A stretch of 64,000 nt of DNA from Oceaniferula spumae. Its GTDB lineage: Bacteria > Verrucomicrobiota > Verrucomicrobiia > Verrucomicrobiales > Akkermansiaceae. The notes beneath the pieces are model-generated. The model was not told where the DNA came from. It was given only the letters and a program-made list of their open reading frames with translations, and did no database searches. Shown piece after piece: positions 51,905-60,180 of this stretch. The position numbers and the translations under genes were made by a program. The stretch is taken from the NCBI RefSeq assembly GCF_042849255.1, contig NZ_AP026866.1, forward strand, positions 558,001-622,000, written 5' to 3'. The stretch's first letter is position 1; each line of letters opens with the position of its first letter.

Positions 51905-53386
51905 ATGAAAATCCATCCTACAGGCGAAGCCACCGGCTTCCTCCCCGCACGCGATAACAAAGGAAAACCGATCACCGTGATCGGCACCGAGGCGATCCGT
52001 GAAGGCTTCGGGTCCGAATGTCTCTCTCAAGCTCTCAATGCCCGCTCCGCTCCTGGAGTTTCCGAAGTGGTGCTGAATCCTGATGCCCACGTCGGCTACG
52101 GAGCGCCCATCGGCTGTGTCATGGCATCACCTACGCATATCTACCCTGGCCCTGTCGGTGTCGACATCAAGTGCTCGATGAGCCTGATCCAGATGAACGT
52201 TCCTCAGGAGGCGATTGCTGACAAAAGCACCCGCCGCGCACTGATCAACGCCATCTGCGAACGCACCCCCACCGGGGCTGGAAAAGGTCAACGCTCGGCG
52301 AAAAAATCACGCCGTATCGAGACCGAAACCGGCAAGCTCGCGGTGACGCAAGGTGCGTCCAAAGAAGTCTGCGAAGCCATGGGGATCCCACCCGAGTGGG
52401 CAGAGCGCTGCGAAGACAGCTTCCATGTAGGTCACGATCGATCACAAGCCGCGCTGGAAGACCGACTCGACCGTATGCTCTCAGGCGGCTACGCCCAACG
52501 CTTCGGCGGAAAGGTGCAGCAGTTTGGATCCTACGGCGGAGGAAATCACTTCGGTGAGGCCGAGGCTGTCAGCATCTCAGACACTGCCGAGGCACGTGCC
52601 GCAGCGGAAACCTTTGGCCTGTTAGACGGACACGTTGCTTTCCTCTCGCACTGTGGATCACGCGGTTTCGGTCACGATCTCGCCAGCTCGCAGTTCCGCA
52701 CCCTGCAGAAGAAGTTTGATCTCTGGGGAACCCCCTTCCCAGCCAACGACAAACACCTCTGCTACGCGCCGCTGGGAACACCCGAAGCGAACGCCTACAT
52801 CGATGACATGTCGCTGGGGGCGAACTTCGCCACCGTGAACCACCTGCTGATCAACGCGTTGGTGTTAGAGGCTTTCCAAGAAGTGCTCCCCGGCACCACT
52901 GGGCAGCTGGTTTACTTCATCAGCCATAACATCGCACGTCAGGAGAAGGTCAACGATCAGTTCCAGTGGGTTCACCGCAAGGGAGCGACCCGTGCCTTCC
53001 CTGCTGGCCACTACAGCCTGAAAGACACACCGTTTTCTGAAACCGGACACCCGATCCTGCTGCCAGGAAACCCACGCGATGGCTCGGTCGTCATGGCCGC
53101 CCTGCCTGGTGCGGAGAAGTCCTGCTACTCGGTGAACCACGGCGCCGGGCGTAGCTTGGGTCGAGGTCAGGCGTTCCGTTCACTCGATCAGAAAAAGGTC
53201 GATAGCGAACTTGATGAGCACGATATCCTAAGCAACTGTCGCGCTTACCCACGCGACGAAGCGCCCGATGCCTACAAGGACTTCAGCGAAGTTCTCAAAA
53301 GCGTCGAAAAAGCAGAACTGGCCCACACTGTGGCCAAGCTCGACGCCCGCTTCGTGATCAAAGACGCGAGCAAGGCGGATGATTAA
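51905..53386 (+). CDS. rtcB: RNA-splicing ligase RtcB
   Basis: 493 residues from ATG 51905 (MKIHPTGEATGFLPARDN). An in-frame ATG at 51848 is rejected, because it lies inside the inner stem of Y RNA 4. RtcB joins 2',3'-cyclic phosphate or 3'-phosphate ends to 5'-OH using GTP and two Mn ions. Visible residues: VGVDIKCSMSLIQ (Cys ligand), GGGNHFGEAE, SHCGSRGFGHDL and NHGAGRSLGR with the His that becomes guanylylated. It is longer than E. coli RtcB (408 residues). It lies downstream of Ro60 and the Y RNAs and upstream of rtcA. Confidence 0.94.
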   Translation: MKIHPTGEATGFLPARDNKGKPITVIGTEAIREGFGSECLSQALNARSAPGVSEVVLNPDAHVGYGAPIGCVMASPTHIYPGPVGVDIKCSMSLIQMNVPQEAIADKSTRRALINAICERTPTGAGKGQRSAKKSRRIETETGKLAVTQGASKEVCEAMGIPPEWAERCEDSFHVGHDRSQAALEDRLDRMLSGGYAQRFGGKVQQFGSYGGGNHFGEAEAVSISDTAEARAAAETFGLLDGHVAFLSHCGSRGFGHDLASSQFRTLQKKFDLWGTPFPANDKHLCYAPLGTPEANAYIDDMSLGANFATVNHLLINALVLEAFQEVLPGTTGQLVYFISHNIARQEKVNDQFQWVHRKGATRAFPAGHYSLKDTPFSETGHPILLPGNPRDGSVVMAALPGAEKSCYSVNHGAGRSLGRGQAFRSLDQKKVDSELDEHDILSNCRAYPRDEAPDAYKDFSEVLKSVEKAELAHTVAKLDARFVIKDASKADD

Positions 53387-53395
53387 CCCTAACAT

Positions 53396-53436
53396 GATCC
53401 GTCAGATCAGATCGATCTGACGGATCTAATATTTTT
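53396..53436 (+). terminator. 13-bp perfect hairpin between rtcB and rtcA
   Basis: GATCCGTCAGATC (53396-53408) is the exact reverse complement of 53414-53426, loop AGATC, and is followed by TAATATTTTTC. It starts 10 bp after the rtcB stop and ends just before the rtcA start at 53441. It is a terminator or attenuator candidate that could lower rtcA against rtcB, or a stability element. Confidence 0.55.
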
Positions 53437-53440
53437 CAAA

Positions 53441-54454
53441 ATGATAACACTCAACGGACAAAACGGCGGAGGCCAAATCCTCCGCACCGCGCTCTCACTC
53501 TCCATGGTGACGGGCGAAGCTTTCAAGATCTCCAACATCCGCGGACTTCGCAAAAAGCCAGGTCTCATGCGCCAGCACCTCACCTGTGTGCAGGCAGCAG
53601 CTGAGATTTCCAACGGCGCTACAGACGGTGCAGAAATAGGTTCTACGGAACTGATTTTCAAACCAGACGCAGTGCAAGCTGGTGACTATCATTTCAAAAT
53701 CGGCACCGCCGGCAGCACCACGCTATTAGCCCAGACCTTGATCCCCGCATTACTCCATGCGGACTCCACCAGCAACATCGTGTTAGAAGGAGGCACCCAT
53801 AATCCACTGGCACCCTCGGCATGTTTTATGAATGAAGTTTTCCTGCCGCAGCTCAAATCAATGGGCGCGGATGTGAACCTGACTTTGAAACGCCACGGCT
53901 TTGCTCCAGCAGGCGGAGGAATGATCGAGTGCCAGATCAAGCCTGTCAAAAAATGGAAACCCGTTCACCTAACAGAGCGAGGTGAAGAGCTTTCGCGTCA
54001 AGTCACCTGCCATCTGGCTCATGTGTCCGATCAAGTGGCCGAGCGCGAACTGTCGGCAGTTTGTAAATCGCTCGACTGGGATGATGACTGCACCAAAACC
54101 GTGGATGCCACCGATTCCTCAGGTCCTGGCAACTGCCTCTCCGTCAGCACAAAATTCGCCAAGGTCACCGAGATGGTCACCTCCCACGGTTCCTACGGAA
54201 AGTCCTCAGAACGCGTAGCACGCACAGCGGTGAAATCGTTCCGTAACTACCTGAACTCCGGCGCCGTCGTTGGTCATCACCTCGCAGATCAGCTCCTCCT
54301 GCCAATGGCTCTCGGTGGCGGTGGCAGCATGATCACCACCGCTCCCACGAATCACATGCTGACCAATATCAAAGTGATTCAAGCTTTCCTAGACGTGGCT
54401 ATTTCCATCGAACAGGAAGGCGACCATTTGCATCACATAACCGTAAGCGGTTAG
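53441..54454 (+). CDS. rtcA: RNA 3'-terminal phosphate cyclase RtcA
   Basis: 337 residues, the usual length. RtcA uses ATP to turn RNA 3'-phosphates into 2',3'-cyclic phosphates, the substrate for RtcB. Family motifs are at the N-terminus (GQNGGGQILRTALSLSM) and near the end (GHHLADQLLLPMALGGGG), where His binds AMP. Also present: GTAGSTTLLAQTLIPALL and GGTHNPLAPSACF. It closes the sigma-54 operon. Two REP-like palindromes lie downstream. Confidence 0.94.
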   Translation: MITLNGQNGGGQILRTALSLSMVTGEAFKISNIRGLRKKPGLMRQHLTCVQAAAEISNGATDGAEIGSTELIFKPDAVQAGDYHFKIGTAGSTTLLAQTLIPALLHADSTSNIVLEGGTHNPLAPSACFMNEVFLPQLKSMGADVNLTLKRHGFAPAGGGMIECQIKPVKKWKPVHLTERGEELSRQVTCHLAHVSDQVAERELSAVCKSLDWDDDCTKTVDATDSSGPGNCLSVSTKFAKVTEMVTSHGSYGKSSERVARTAVKSFRNYLNSGAVVGHHLADQLLLPMALGGGGSMITTAPTNHMLTNIKVIQAFLDVAISIEQEGDHLHHITVSG

Positions 54455-54462
54455 AGCCACGA

Positions 54463-54490
54463 CGGTAGGGAGGATTGGCCGCAATCCTCC
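54463..54490 (+). repeat. REP-like palindrome, copy 1
   Basis: A GGTAGGG head (containing GTAG) leads into a hairpin GGAGGATTG (54469-54477) with CAATCCTCC (54482-54490), loop GCCG. It starts 9 bp after rtcA and is mirrored by copy 2 in inverse orientation. Confidence 0.55.
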
Positions 54491-54580
54491 GGATCGAAGC
54501 GAATCATCTCAGATAGGCTAATAGAGAAGGTTATGGCTTCGGATTGGGGCTTGGGTGGGGACAAGTTAATGGCATTGCCC

Positions 54581-54610
54581 GGCTGATTGAGGCCAATCAG
54601 CCCTACCGCC
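54581..54610 (-). repeat. REP-like palindrome, copy 2 (inverted)
   Basis: On the minus strand the same GGTAGGG head and a 9-bp stem occur: GGCTGATTG (54581-54589) with CAATCAGCC (54594-54602), loop AGGC. Compared with copy 1, several stem pairs changed together, so structure rather than sequence is kept. The space between the copies shows nothing else. Confidence 0.55.
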
Positions 54611-54628
54611 AAATCAGCCCTGCCGGAA

Positions 54629-55093
54629 TTAGCCCTGCTCGCGCTGGACTACGATGTGGAGGTTCTTGATGCCGTTGCGTGAGAACTCTTCCCAGTATTT
54701 TTTACTAACTGGTTCACTGATGCGTTTGCGTTCCTCATCGCTGAGTGAATTGAGATGACGATCGCCGAATTTTTTAACCAGTTCGCGTTCGGCCATGCGG
54801 GCGACGAGTTCTTCCCAGAAGGTTTCGTTGCGCATTTCATCGTAGCACTGTGCGTAGAATGACTTTTCCTCCTTGTCCTTGCGGAGCCTGAGCCGTTGGC
54901 GCTCGGCATCATGCTCCACCTCACTGCCTTGACCGTTGTGTTGCAGACGGGTGAGAATTTTTTCCAGTAAATCGTCGTAACGGGCCACTCCCTCGTCGGC
55001 TCCCGGTTTGTGATTCCAGAACGTTGCCCAGCAGGCCAGGGTCAACATTTCTGACAATGTCAGTAACTCCTCATCTGTGAATCGCATGTGCAT
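54629..55093 (-). CDS. Hypothetical protein, charged helical
   Basis: 154 residues. I do not recognise the family. It begins RFTDEELLTLSEMLTLACWATFWN, then a long charged middle rich in Arg, Lys and Glu (AERQRLRLRKDKEE) that is probably helical or coiled. No signal peptide or membrane span. A second Met is residue 3. It is 55 bp past the ABC-2 type gene in the same direction. Confidence 0.6.
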   Translation of the reverse strand: MHMRFTDEELLTLSEMLTLACWATFWNHKPGADEGVARYDDLLEKILTRLQHNGQGSEVEHDAERQRLRLRKDKEEKSFYAQCYDEMRNETFWEELVARMAERELVKKFGDRHLNSLSDEERKRISEPVSKKYWEEFSRNGIKNLHIVVQREQG

Positions 55094-55147
55094 CCGAGCT
55101 GAGAGCTAGCAGCGAGCCACCAGACTGGCAAACCCAGAATGTGTTGA

Positions 55148-56200
55148 TCACTGCTGAGACTGAGGATCTGTCTCCTCACTCGCTATAATCGGAGCGGCGG
55201 GCAAAGGAGCCACCGGCTGCGGTTCTCCCGGAGCGCCCGGTGGAATATTTGGCTGCGGCGGCTGAACCCATTTGGCTGCTGTTGGGGTGACATCGGCAAA
55301 CCATGCCACGAGCGTCATACCGATCAGACCGACAAACCCACCGTAACCGACCGTCATCGCAGTCGCCATTGCTACAACCAACGGGGTGAAAATCAGTAAA
55401 CCAATCACCATCCAGCTAGGCTTCACCTCATAGTTATGCACCACAAGACGAATTCGGGATCGGGCCAAAGCAAGGCCAAACAGAGTGTAACACAAACCAT
55501 AAGCCAAAGCATTGATGTGGTATAATACGCCGCAACTATTGTACTTACTGGCACTCCACATCAGGGGCGCAACACCGGCGATCCCCAGTGAAAAAAGAAA
55601 CATCAGCATCACAATGATGCGACCCAAGATGGTCTTGAAAGACGATGCTCCGATCGCTCCAGCACAGATCACTGCCGACGCAAATATCACGGTCAGCGAC
55701 ATCACAATATTACGCCAAGCGTCGATGCCCCCGATGAAATAGCGCACGATCATGTAGGGCAACAAAGACACAAAGGTCACCAGACAAAGCCCCCACATGG
55801 CCAGAAACTTCCCCCTGACAACACGCCACCGAGTCAGAGGTGTCATCAACAGCAACTCGTGATTCCCCTCCTCCAACTCCTGCCCCATCAGCGCAAGCCC
55901 GCCGAGGGGCATGACGATGATGCAGATGATTCCAGCCACCATCCAAAAGGGACCTGAATTGAAAAACAGCGCCGGATTAAAGACACCGGTCATTTTCGAA
56001 TAGCCTTCAACATCACCCATGTTGAACTCAGCTAACATCGCCAAGACAGCTAGCAACTGAATCACAATAAACGGCACCATGAACATGCCACGGCGTAGAC
56101 CTTGGCGTAGCTCCTTCACCGTCATCGCGCCAAAGCGCTCAGGAAGGTCGTCCTTTAATAAAATCGACTCGCTCACTGTTTCGAGTGTGTCGTCAGCCAC
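55148..56200 (-). CDS. ABC-2 type membrane protein
   Basis: 350 residues. After a 25-residue cytoplasmic start (GAMTVKELRQGLRRGMF) come six or so hydrophobic helices (VPFIVIQLLAVLAML; GIICIIVMPLGGLALMG; CLVTFVSLLPYMIVRYF; TVIFASAVICAGAIGAS; VMLMFLFSLGIAGVAPLM; VIGLLIFTPLVVAMATAM). The ELEEGNHELLLMTPLTRWRVVRGKFLAMWGL segment between helices 2 and 3 is typical of permeases for gliding/bacteriocin-type or lipid exporters. The C-terminal tail is Pro-rich. No ATPase gene is next to it, so the partner is unknown. Confidence 0.72.
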   Translation of the reverse strand: MADDTLETVSESILLKDDLPERFGAMTVKELRQGLRRGMFMVPFIVIQLLAVLAMLAEFNMGDVEGYSKMTGVFNPALFFNSGPFWMVAGIICIIVMPLGGLALMGQELEEGNHELLLMTPLTRWRVVRGKFLAMWGLCLVTFVSLLPYMIVRYFIGGIDAWRNIVMSLTVIFASAVICAGAIGASSFKTILGRIIVMLMFLFSLGIAGVAPLMWSASKYNSCGVLYHINALAYGLCYTLFGLALARSRIRLVVHNYEVKPSWMVIGLLIFTPLVVAMATAMTVGYGGFVGLIGMTLVAWFADVTPTAAKWVQPPQPNIPPGAPGEPQPVAPLPAAPIIASEETDPQSQQ

Positions 56201-56242
56201 TGGATAAATCCAACAAAAAAGCGAACTTGAGAACGGAGCTGA

Positions 56243-58294
56243 TCAAGGAGCTTGTCGGCGCACTCGATAGAAGCGGTGACCATCGGTAGCTGTTGAGTCA
56301 ACTACCGTGGCTGAGGCGTCAGAGTATGTCTGGGGCGTTGTCAGATTCTGAAAGCTTTCGTCATCCAGAGAATCCGACCATTGAACCTGATAGATATAAC
56401 CTGGGATGCAGTTCCATTTGATGGTGCGCTCATTTCCGTCCACTACGACCTCGCATTTGAAATCATCGAGTATCTCTCCGTTTTCATAGAGTAAGGCCTT
56501 GGCAACGGCGGCCTTTCCCACTTTGGACCCGACAATGCGGCCTGGGCCATCGTCTGCGGCGACATGAATTCCGCCATACAATCGCGAAATCCCGGCTTGG
56601 TCTGCAGCATCATAGTATGTTGCCCACTGCAGGGTGACATCCGTCGCTGGCCCTACTTCAAACTCAAGATCACCGGCCTGCACGGTGTGGGTTCCAAGTC
56701 CGCCGGGGAAATAAGCACTTCCGGTGAAAACGGTGAGCACTTCGGCGGCAGCGCGACTAAAGGTGCTATGCCCTGACACATAACCAGCAAAGGCAGGAGT
56801 GACAAAGGTGCTGCGTTGATAGGGTTTCCAATTATCTGCAAGCATCCAGCCCACACCACCAGCTTGAGAATCAGGGTGCTCGGGTTCTCCAAGCCATGCT
56901 TTAATGACTAACTGTCCAACAGGCAGTCCCTCATGCCTTTCTCCAGGCTGGCTGGAGGCAGCTGTAACCAATTCAACAACTCCTGGCTCCAAAGGCAGCC
57001 CACTTGGATGATAGTTAGGCTGATTACTGTCGCTGCTCTGACCGAGAAATCCGAGGTGTCGAATCGCGGTGATAGGACGGACATAATCATAATACGCCTT
57101 CACCCCCCAGGTCGCGATTGCGGAATCGTGCAGCGCGGCATTTAACGCCAAATACAATTTTACATCCCACTCAAGTTCACCCAACTCAGGACCCACACCT
57201 TGAAGTTTCCTACTGAAGTTTGGGTGGTTTTTAATCTCGTTGGCCAATACATTCCAGTGGCCAGGTGGGGTCTCGGAATGAGGTCCGTCAGCCCAGAATT
57301 CAGCGACTACTCGACCGTAATCAGCGTGTTTGACCAAGTTCTGAGCGTAAGGTTGCCCGGTGACAGGATTGTTTGGGTGACCGATTCCATCGTTCGTGCC
57401 CAGAGGATTGTTGCCGTGTGCTCCCGGAGAAATATCAATCTGGTCAGGGTTTGTCGGATCCAGAAACGAGCTGTAGCGAATGACCTCCATGGCGTATTGC
57501 TTGTAGTCCTCATCTCCGGCACCGCCAAGAAACGGTGGCGGACCTGGATCGATGGAAGTATACACGCCATCGACAACCTCCCCGCTCAAGGCAAAAGGAG
57601 TCACGTATCCCCAGTGGGAGCCCACAAAAACCTGAGTGGCCGATGTGGTTTGTCCATTCTGAGTCATGGCCACCTCGAATTTCAGTGGTTGCCAGCGATT
57701 TGGATCCGCCAAAGTTCCCGTGCCCGGTCCGGCCAAGTCCAAGGGTTCATTGAATGGCTGGTAACCAGTAAAATCATCAACATACAAATCTGACTCATTT
57801 GACTGATCGGAATTTCCAGCAATCAGCACCGCGATCGCCGCACGCGTGCCAACGGCCTGAGGGCTGTTACCAGTCGAAACAGGTGAACCTGTAGGATAAC
57901 CTAACGAAGCCATCAATGTCTCCAAAGCATCCTCTGTGATTTCAGCATTCGTAGATTCAGAATATCGCGTAATCAGAACCCAATAGGCGGCATAACTGAT
58001 TGCCTCATGACGAGCGGCTTCGATATCGGCAGCCGTTGCCGTCTCATTATGAAACACCCCCACCGCAGTTGGTGAATAAGCTGCCCACGCGTCATACATG
58101 GCAGCCGATAGATGATACAAATTGCGCGCATGGACTGTGGGCGCAGGAAAATCAACACGAATAGCCTCCAAGCATTGTTCATTCCATTCCTGAGCAATAG
58201 AACCGGCACGAAGAACAGCTCCGTCACCCATACTAGCCCAAGAAATTAGGCAAACTGCAAGTCCTCTGAGAATACCCCTAGTTGATCGTTTCAT
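56243..58294 (-). CDS. Vanadium-dependent haloperoxidase/PAP2 superfamily protein, exported
   Basis: 683 residues. Signal peptide (ILRGLAVCLISWASMGDGA), then the haloperoxidase-type helical domain. The phosphate or vanadate site is read from KAYYDYVRPITAIRHLG (Lys, Arg), AGYVSGHSTFSRAAAE and RLYGGIHVAADDGPGR (His ligand), with the usual KxxxxxxRP-SGH-RxxxxxH order. The C-terminal 80 residues form a beta-sandwich domain found on many secreted verrucomicrobial proteins (IYQVQWSDSLDDESF). Whether it halogenates or acts as an acid phosphatase cannot be told. AraC regulator lies just upstream. Confidence 0.85.
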   Translation of the reverse strand: MKRSTRGILRGLAVCLISWASMGDGAVLRAGSIAQEWNEQCLEAIRVDFPAPTVHARNLYHLSAAMYDAWAAYSPTAVGVFHNETATAADIEAARHEAISYAAYWVLITRYSESTNAEITEDALETLMASLGYPTGSPVSTGNSPQAVGTRAAIAVLIAGNSDQSNESDLYVDDFTGYQPFNEPLDLAGPGTGTLADPNRWQPLKFEVAMTQNGQTTSATQVFVGSHWGYVTPFALSGEVVDGVYTSIDPGPPPFLGGAGDEDYKQYAMEVIRYSSFLDPTNPDQIDISPGAHGNNPLGTNDGIGHPNNPVTGQPYAQNLVKHADYGRVVAEFWADGPHSETPPGHWNVLANEIKNHPNFSRKLQGVGPELGELEWDVKLYLALNAALHDSAIATWGVKAYYDYVRPITAIRHLGFLGQSSDSNQPNYHPSGLPLEPGVVELVTAASSQPGERHEGLPVGQLVIKAWLGEPEHPDSQAGGVGWMLADNWKPYQRSTFVTPAFAGYVSGHSTFSRAAAEVLTVFTGSAYFPGGLGTHTVQAGDLEFEVGPATDVTLQWATYYDAADQAGISRLYGGIHVAADDGPGRIVGSKVGKAAVAKALLYENGEILDDFKCEVVVDGNERTIKWNCIPGYIYQVQWSDSLDDESFQNLTTPQTYSDASATVVDSTATDGHRFYRVRRQAP

Positions 58295-58393
58295 AAATAT
58301 GAGAAAGTAGTGCCGAGACCCTGTTCAATTTCACCGTCATCGTCAAAGATTATTCAACTGTCTGGGTGACTGGCTCCACTCCAATACGAAGAT

Positions 58394-59296
58394 TTATTCA
58401 CTTACTTGCGTCAAATAAACAGAAGGTTTCAGACCTTTCTCCTGAACAAACGCCTTGGTGAAATGGCTGAGGCTATTGTAACCCACCTCGATAGCAGCTT
58501 CGGTCACATTGTGCCGACCCGCATCTAGCAGCTCAGCCGCTCTTTCTATTCTCACAGCTCGTAGATACTGGGAAATAGTATTCCCCGTTTCCCGAGAAAA
58601 CAGCCTACTAAGATAGTGTGGCGCGCATCCAACGTGATTAGCCAGACGCTTCAAATCCAAGGATTCTTCCATGTGGGAGTCGATCCACTCCATCACCTTA
58701 TCCACCCGTTCGGTGGTGGTTCTTTTTCTTGTCACACAGAATGGTTCTCTGCCGGTGACACCACTCTCGTCGGCTGGACGGAACAAATGCAGTGCGAGTA
58801 TTTCAGTGACCTTTGCTGCATACCAGAACGGCAGCGCCGCTTGCTCTACCGGAGGATCGGATAACTGTCTGGCCATATCTTTTTCGGCGAGAGTCATCGA
58901 ACGCATATGTCCCACTGGCTTTCCTTCCACGGCATCGCCACTCAGTGATGCCCATAGTGCCGGATAAATACTTTGAACACGGTGACCCAGTGTTTTTTTC
59001 AACCACTCCGCGGACAAAGACAGCATAATGAACTCGTGGCTCTCACCACCCAATAGCCGAGATGCCAACACCCGACTTCGTGGGAAGCACATCGAAATCG
59101 TTGAAGGAGCTATACCCAATCGGGTTCGGTCACCGATGACCACGCCGTGGCCGCTCAAGTTGAACAACAAGTGCAATTGATGCGGAACAAATAGTTCGCT
59201 GCAATCAGCCATCCCACTATGAAGACCATACCAATCCAGTGACCAGCCGTTTTCCGACTGCTCACGGCAAAGCCTCTCGTGATCCAATGCGGACAC
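58394..59296 (-). CDS. AraC family transcriptional regulator
   Basis: 300 residues. The C-terminal double helix-turn-helix is LKRLANHVGCAPHYLSRLF and AIEVGYNSLSHFTKAFVQEKGLKPSVY (about residues 215-295). The N-terminal part resembles the sensor of PchR-like siderophore regulators (VPHQLHLLFNLSGHG), though ligand type is uncertain. A long palindrome 13 bp before the start could be its own or a Fur-type operator. Its likely target is the haloperoxidase gene downstream, or itself. Confidence 0.85.
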   Translation of the reverse strand: MSALDHERLCREQSENGWSLDWYGLHSGMADCSELFVPHQLHLLFNLSGHGVVIGDRTRLGIAPSTISMCFPRSRVLASRLLGGESHEFIMLSLSAEWLKKTLGHRVQSIYPALWASLSGDAVEGKPVGHMRSMTLAEKDMARQLSDPPVEQAALPFWYAAKVTEILALHLFRPADESGVTGREPFCVTRKRTTTERVDKVMEWIDSHMEESLDLKRLANHVGCAPHYLSRLFSRETGNTISQYLRAVRIERAAELLDAGRHNVTEAAIEVGYNSLSHFTKAFVQEKGLKPSVYLTQVSE

Positions 59297-59308
59297 GCGA
59301 CAGCTTTA

Positions 59309-59331
59309 TTGCGACTGCGTCTCAGTTGCAA
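59309..59331. promoter_or_regulatory. Fur-box-like palindrome upstream of araC-type gene
   Basis: TTGCGACTG (59309-59317) and CAGTTGCAA (59323-59331) are inverted half-sites with one mismatch, around CGTCT. The spacing and TTGC/GCAA ends resemble Fur operators, but the match to any proven consensus is remembered, not computed. It overlaps the likely promoter of the regulator. Confidence 0.4.
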
Positions 59332-59461
59332 TTGAAAACTTGCATTCTGCGAAAAATTGATTAGGATATCCGAGGCAAGCCGCCGAGTGGACCCGCAATT
59401 CAGCGTCAAACTTAGACAACGGATCGTTAGCAGTTCTGCCAAAAACCACTAATCTGAGGTC

Positions 59462-59626
59462 ATGCAAATCAATAACAATGAACTAAGAGGCAACAAACGG
59501 AGTTTACCTGAATCGACGGTGCAACGCATCGCGCGGATCAAAGAGCTCTTCAAAAATGCACGGACAATGGCCGAAAAAGAGGCCGTCGCCAAGATGCTGG
59601 CTCAGCAGTCATCGCTGCCAGCTTAA
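59462..59626 (+). CDS. Small hypothetical protein
   Basis: 54 residues, ATG 59462 to TAA 59624-59626. MQINNNELRGNKRSLPES is followed by two amphipathic helices (TVQRIARIKELFKNA and EKEAVAKMLAQQSSL). It has no membrane segment and resembles small helical regulatory or anti-sigma-like peptides, without a family name. It lies between the AraC gene and rnpB. Small size makes it uncertain as a gene, though codon use looks reasonable. Confidence 0.45.
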   Translation: MQINNNELRGNKRSLPESTVQRIARIKELFKNARTMAEKEAVAKMLAQQSSLPA

Positions 59627-59663
59627 TTTTGCTGGATTTCCCTCTGGATTCGACAATGGGAAA

Positions 59664-60076
59664 ATATACCGCTCCCCTATAAGCCGGATTCTGTCCATCC
59701 TACTTTCGCAGGACTGTACGGTCATTTATCTTACCCGGCCGAAGCTGGGAACCTTCCTTTCGGAATGGTGCGACTAATACCCGGGGATTCTGATCGGGCG
59801 GGCACCCTTCCCCTGTTATGTCTTGCGCCGCGCGGGGTTTACCGTGCCTCCTCGGTTACCCTCGGAGCGGTGGGCTCTTACCCCACCTTTTCACCCTTAC
59901 CCCCCTTCGCCGAGGCTTCGGGGGGCGGTTTGTTTTCTGCTGCACTTTCCGTCCGGCTGGCTTGAACCAGTCGTCCCTCGTTTTCACGAGGCGCGCTGCC
60001 CTGTGGCGTCCGGACTTTCCTCGACCCCATCAGTTGCCTGACGAGACCGCGACCGTCCGGGGAGCGGCGGCCACAA
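59664..60076 (-). ncRNA. rnpB: RNase P RNA, bacterial type A-like
   Basis: The minus strand has the hallmark GAGGAAAGTCCGGAC block (about 60010-60030) of the P4 region, then GGGCAG and, near the 3' end, ACAGAATCCGGCTTA (about 59680-59695). P1 is visible: CCGCTCCCC at the 5' end pairs with GGGGAGCGG at the 3' end (59669-59677), defining the limits. The frames translated across it are shadows. It cleaves tRNA 5' leaders. It stands between the small protein gene and argD. Confidence 0.92.
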
Positions 60077-60180
60077 GCTACGCTGGAAGTTTCAAATGCC
60101 AAACTCCAAATGTTGGAAAATTTTCTACCAGTGCACTCTGCACTTGGATTTTCATTATTTAAACTTAGAACTTCCCCACC

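Noticed and set aside
59765..60162. Open frames of 66-114 codons
   Set aside because: They cross the RNase P RNA gene; structure and conserved blocks favour the RNA.
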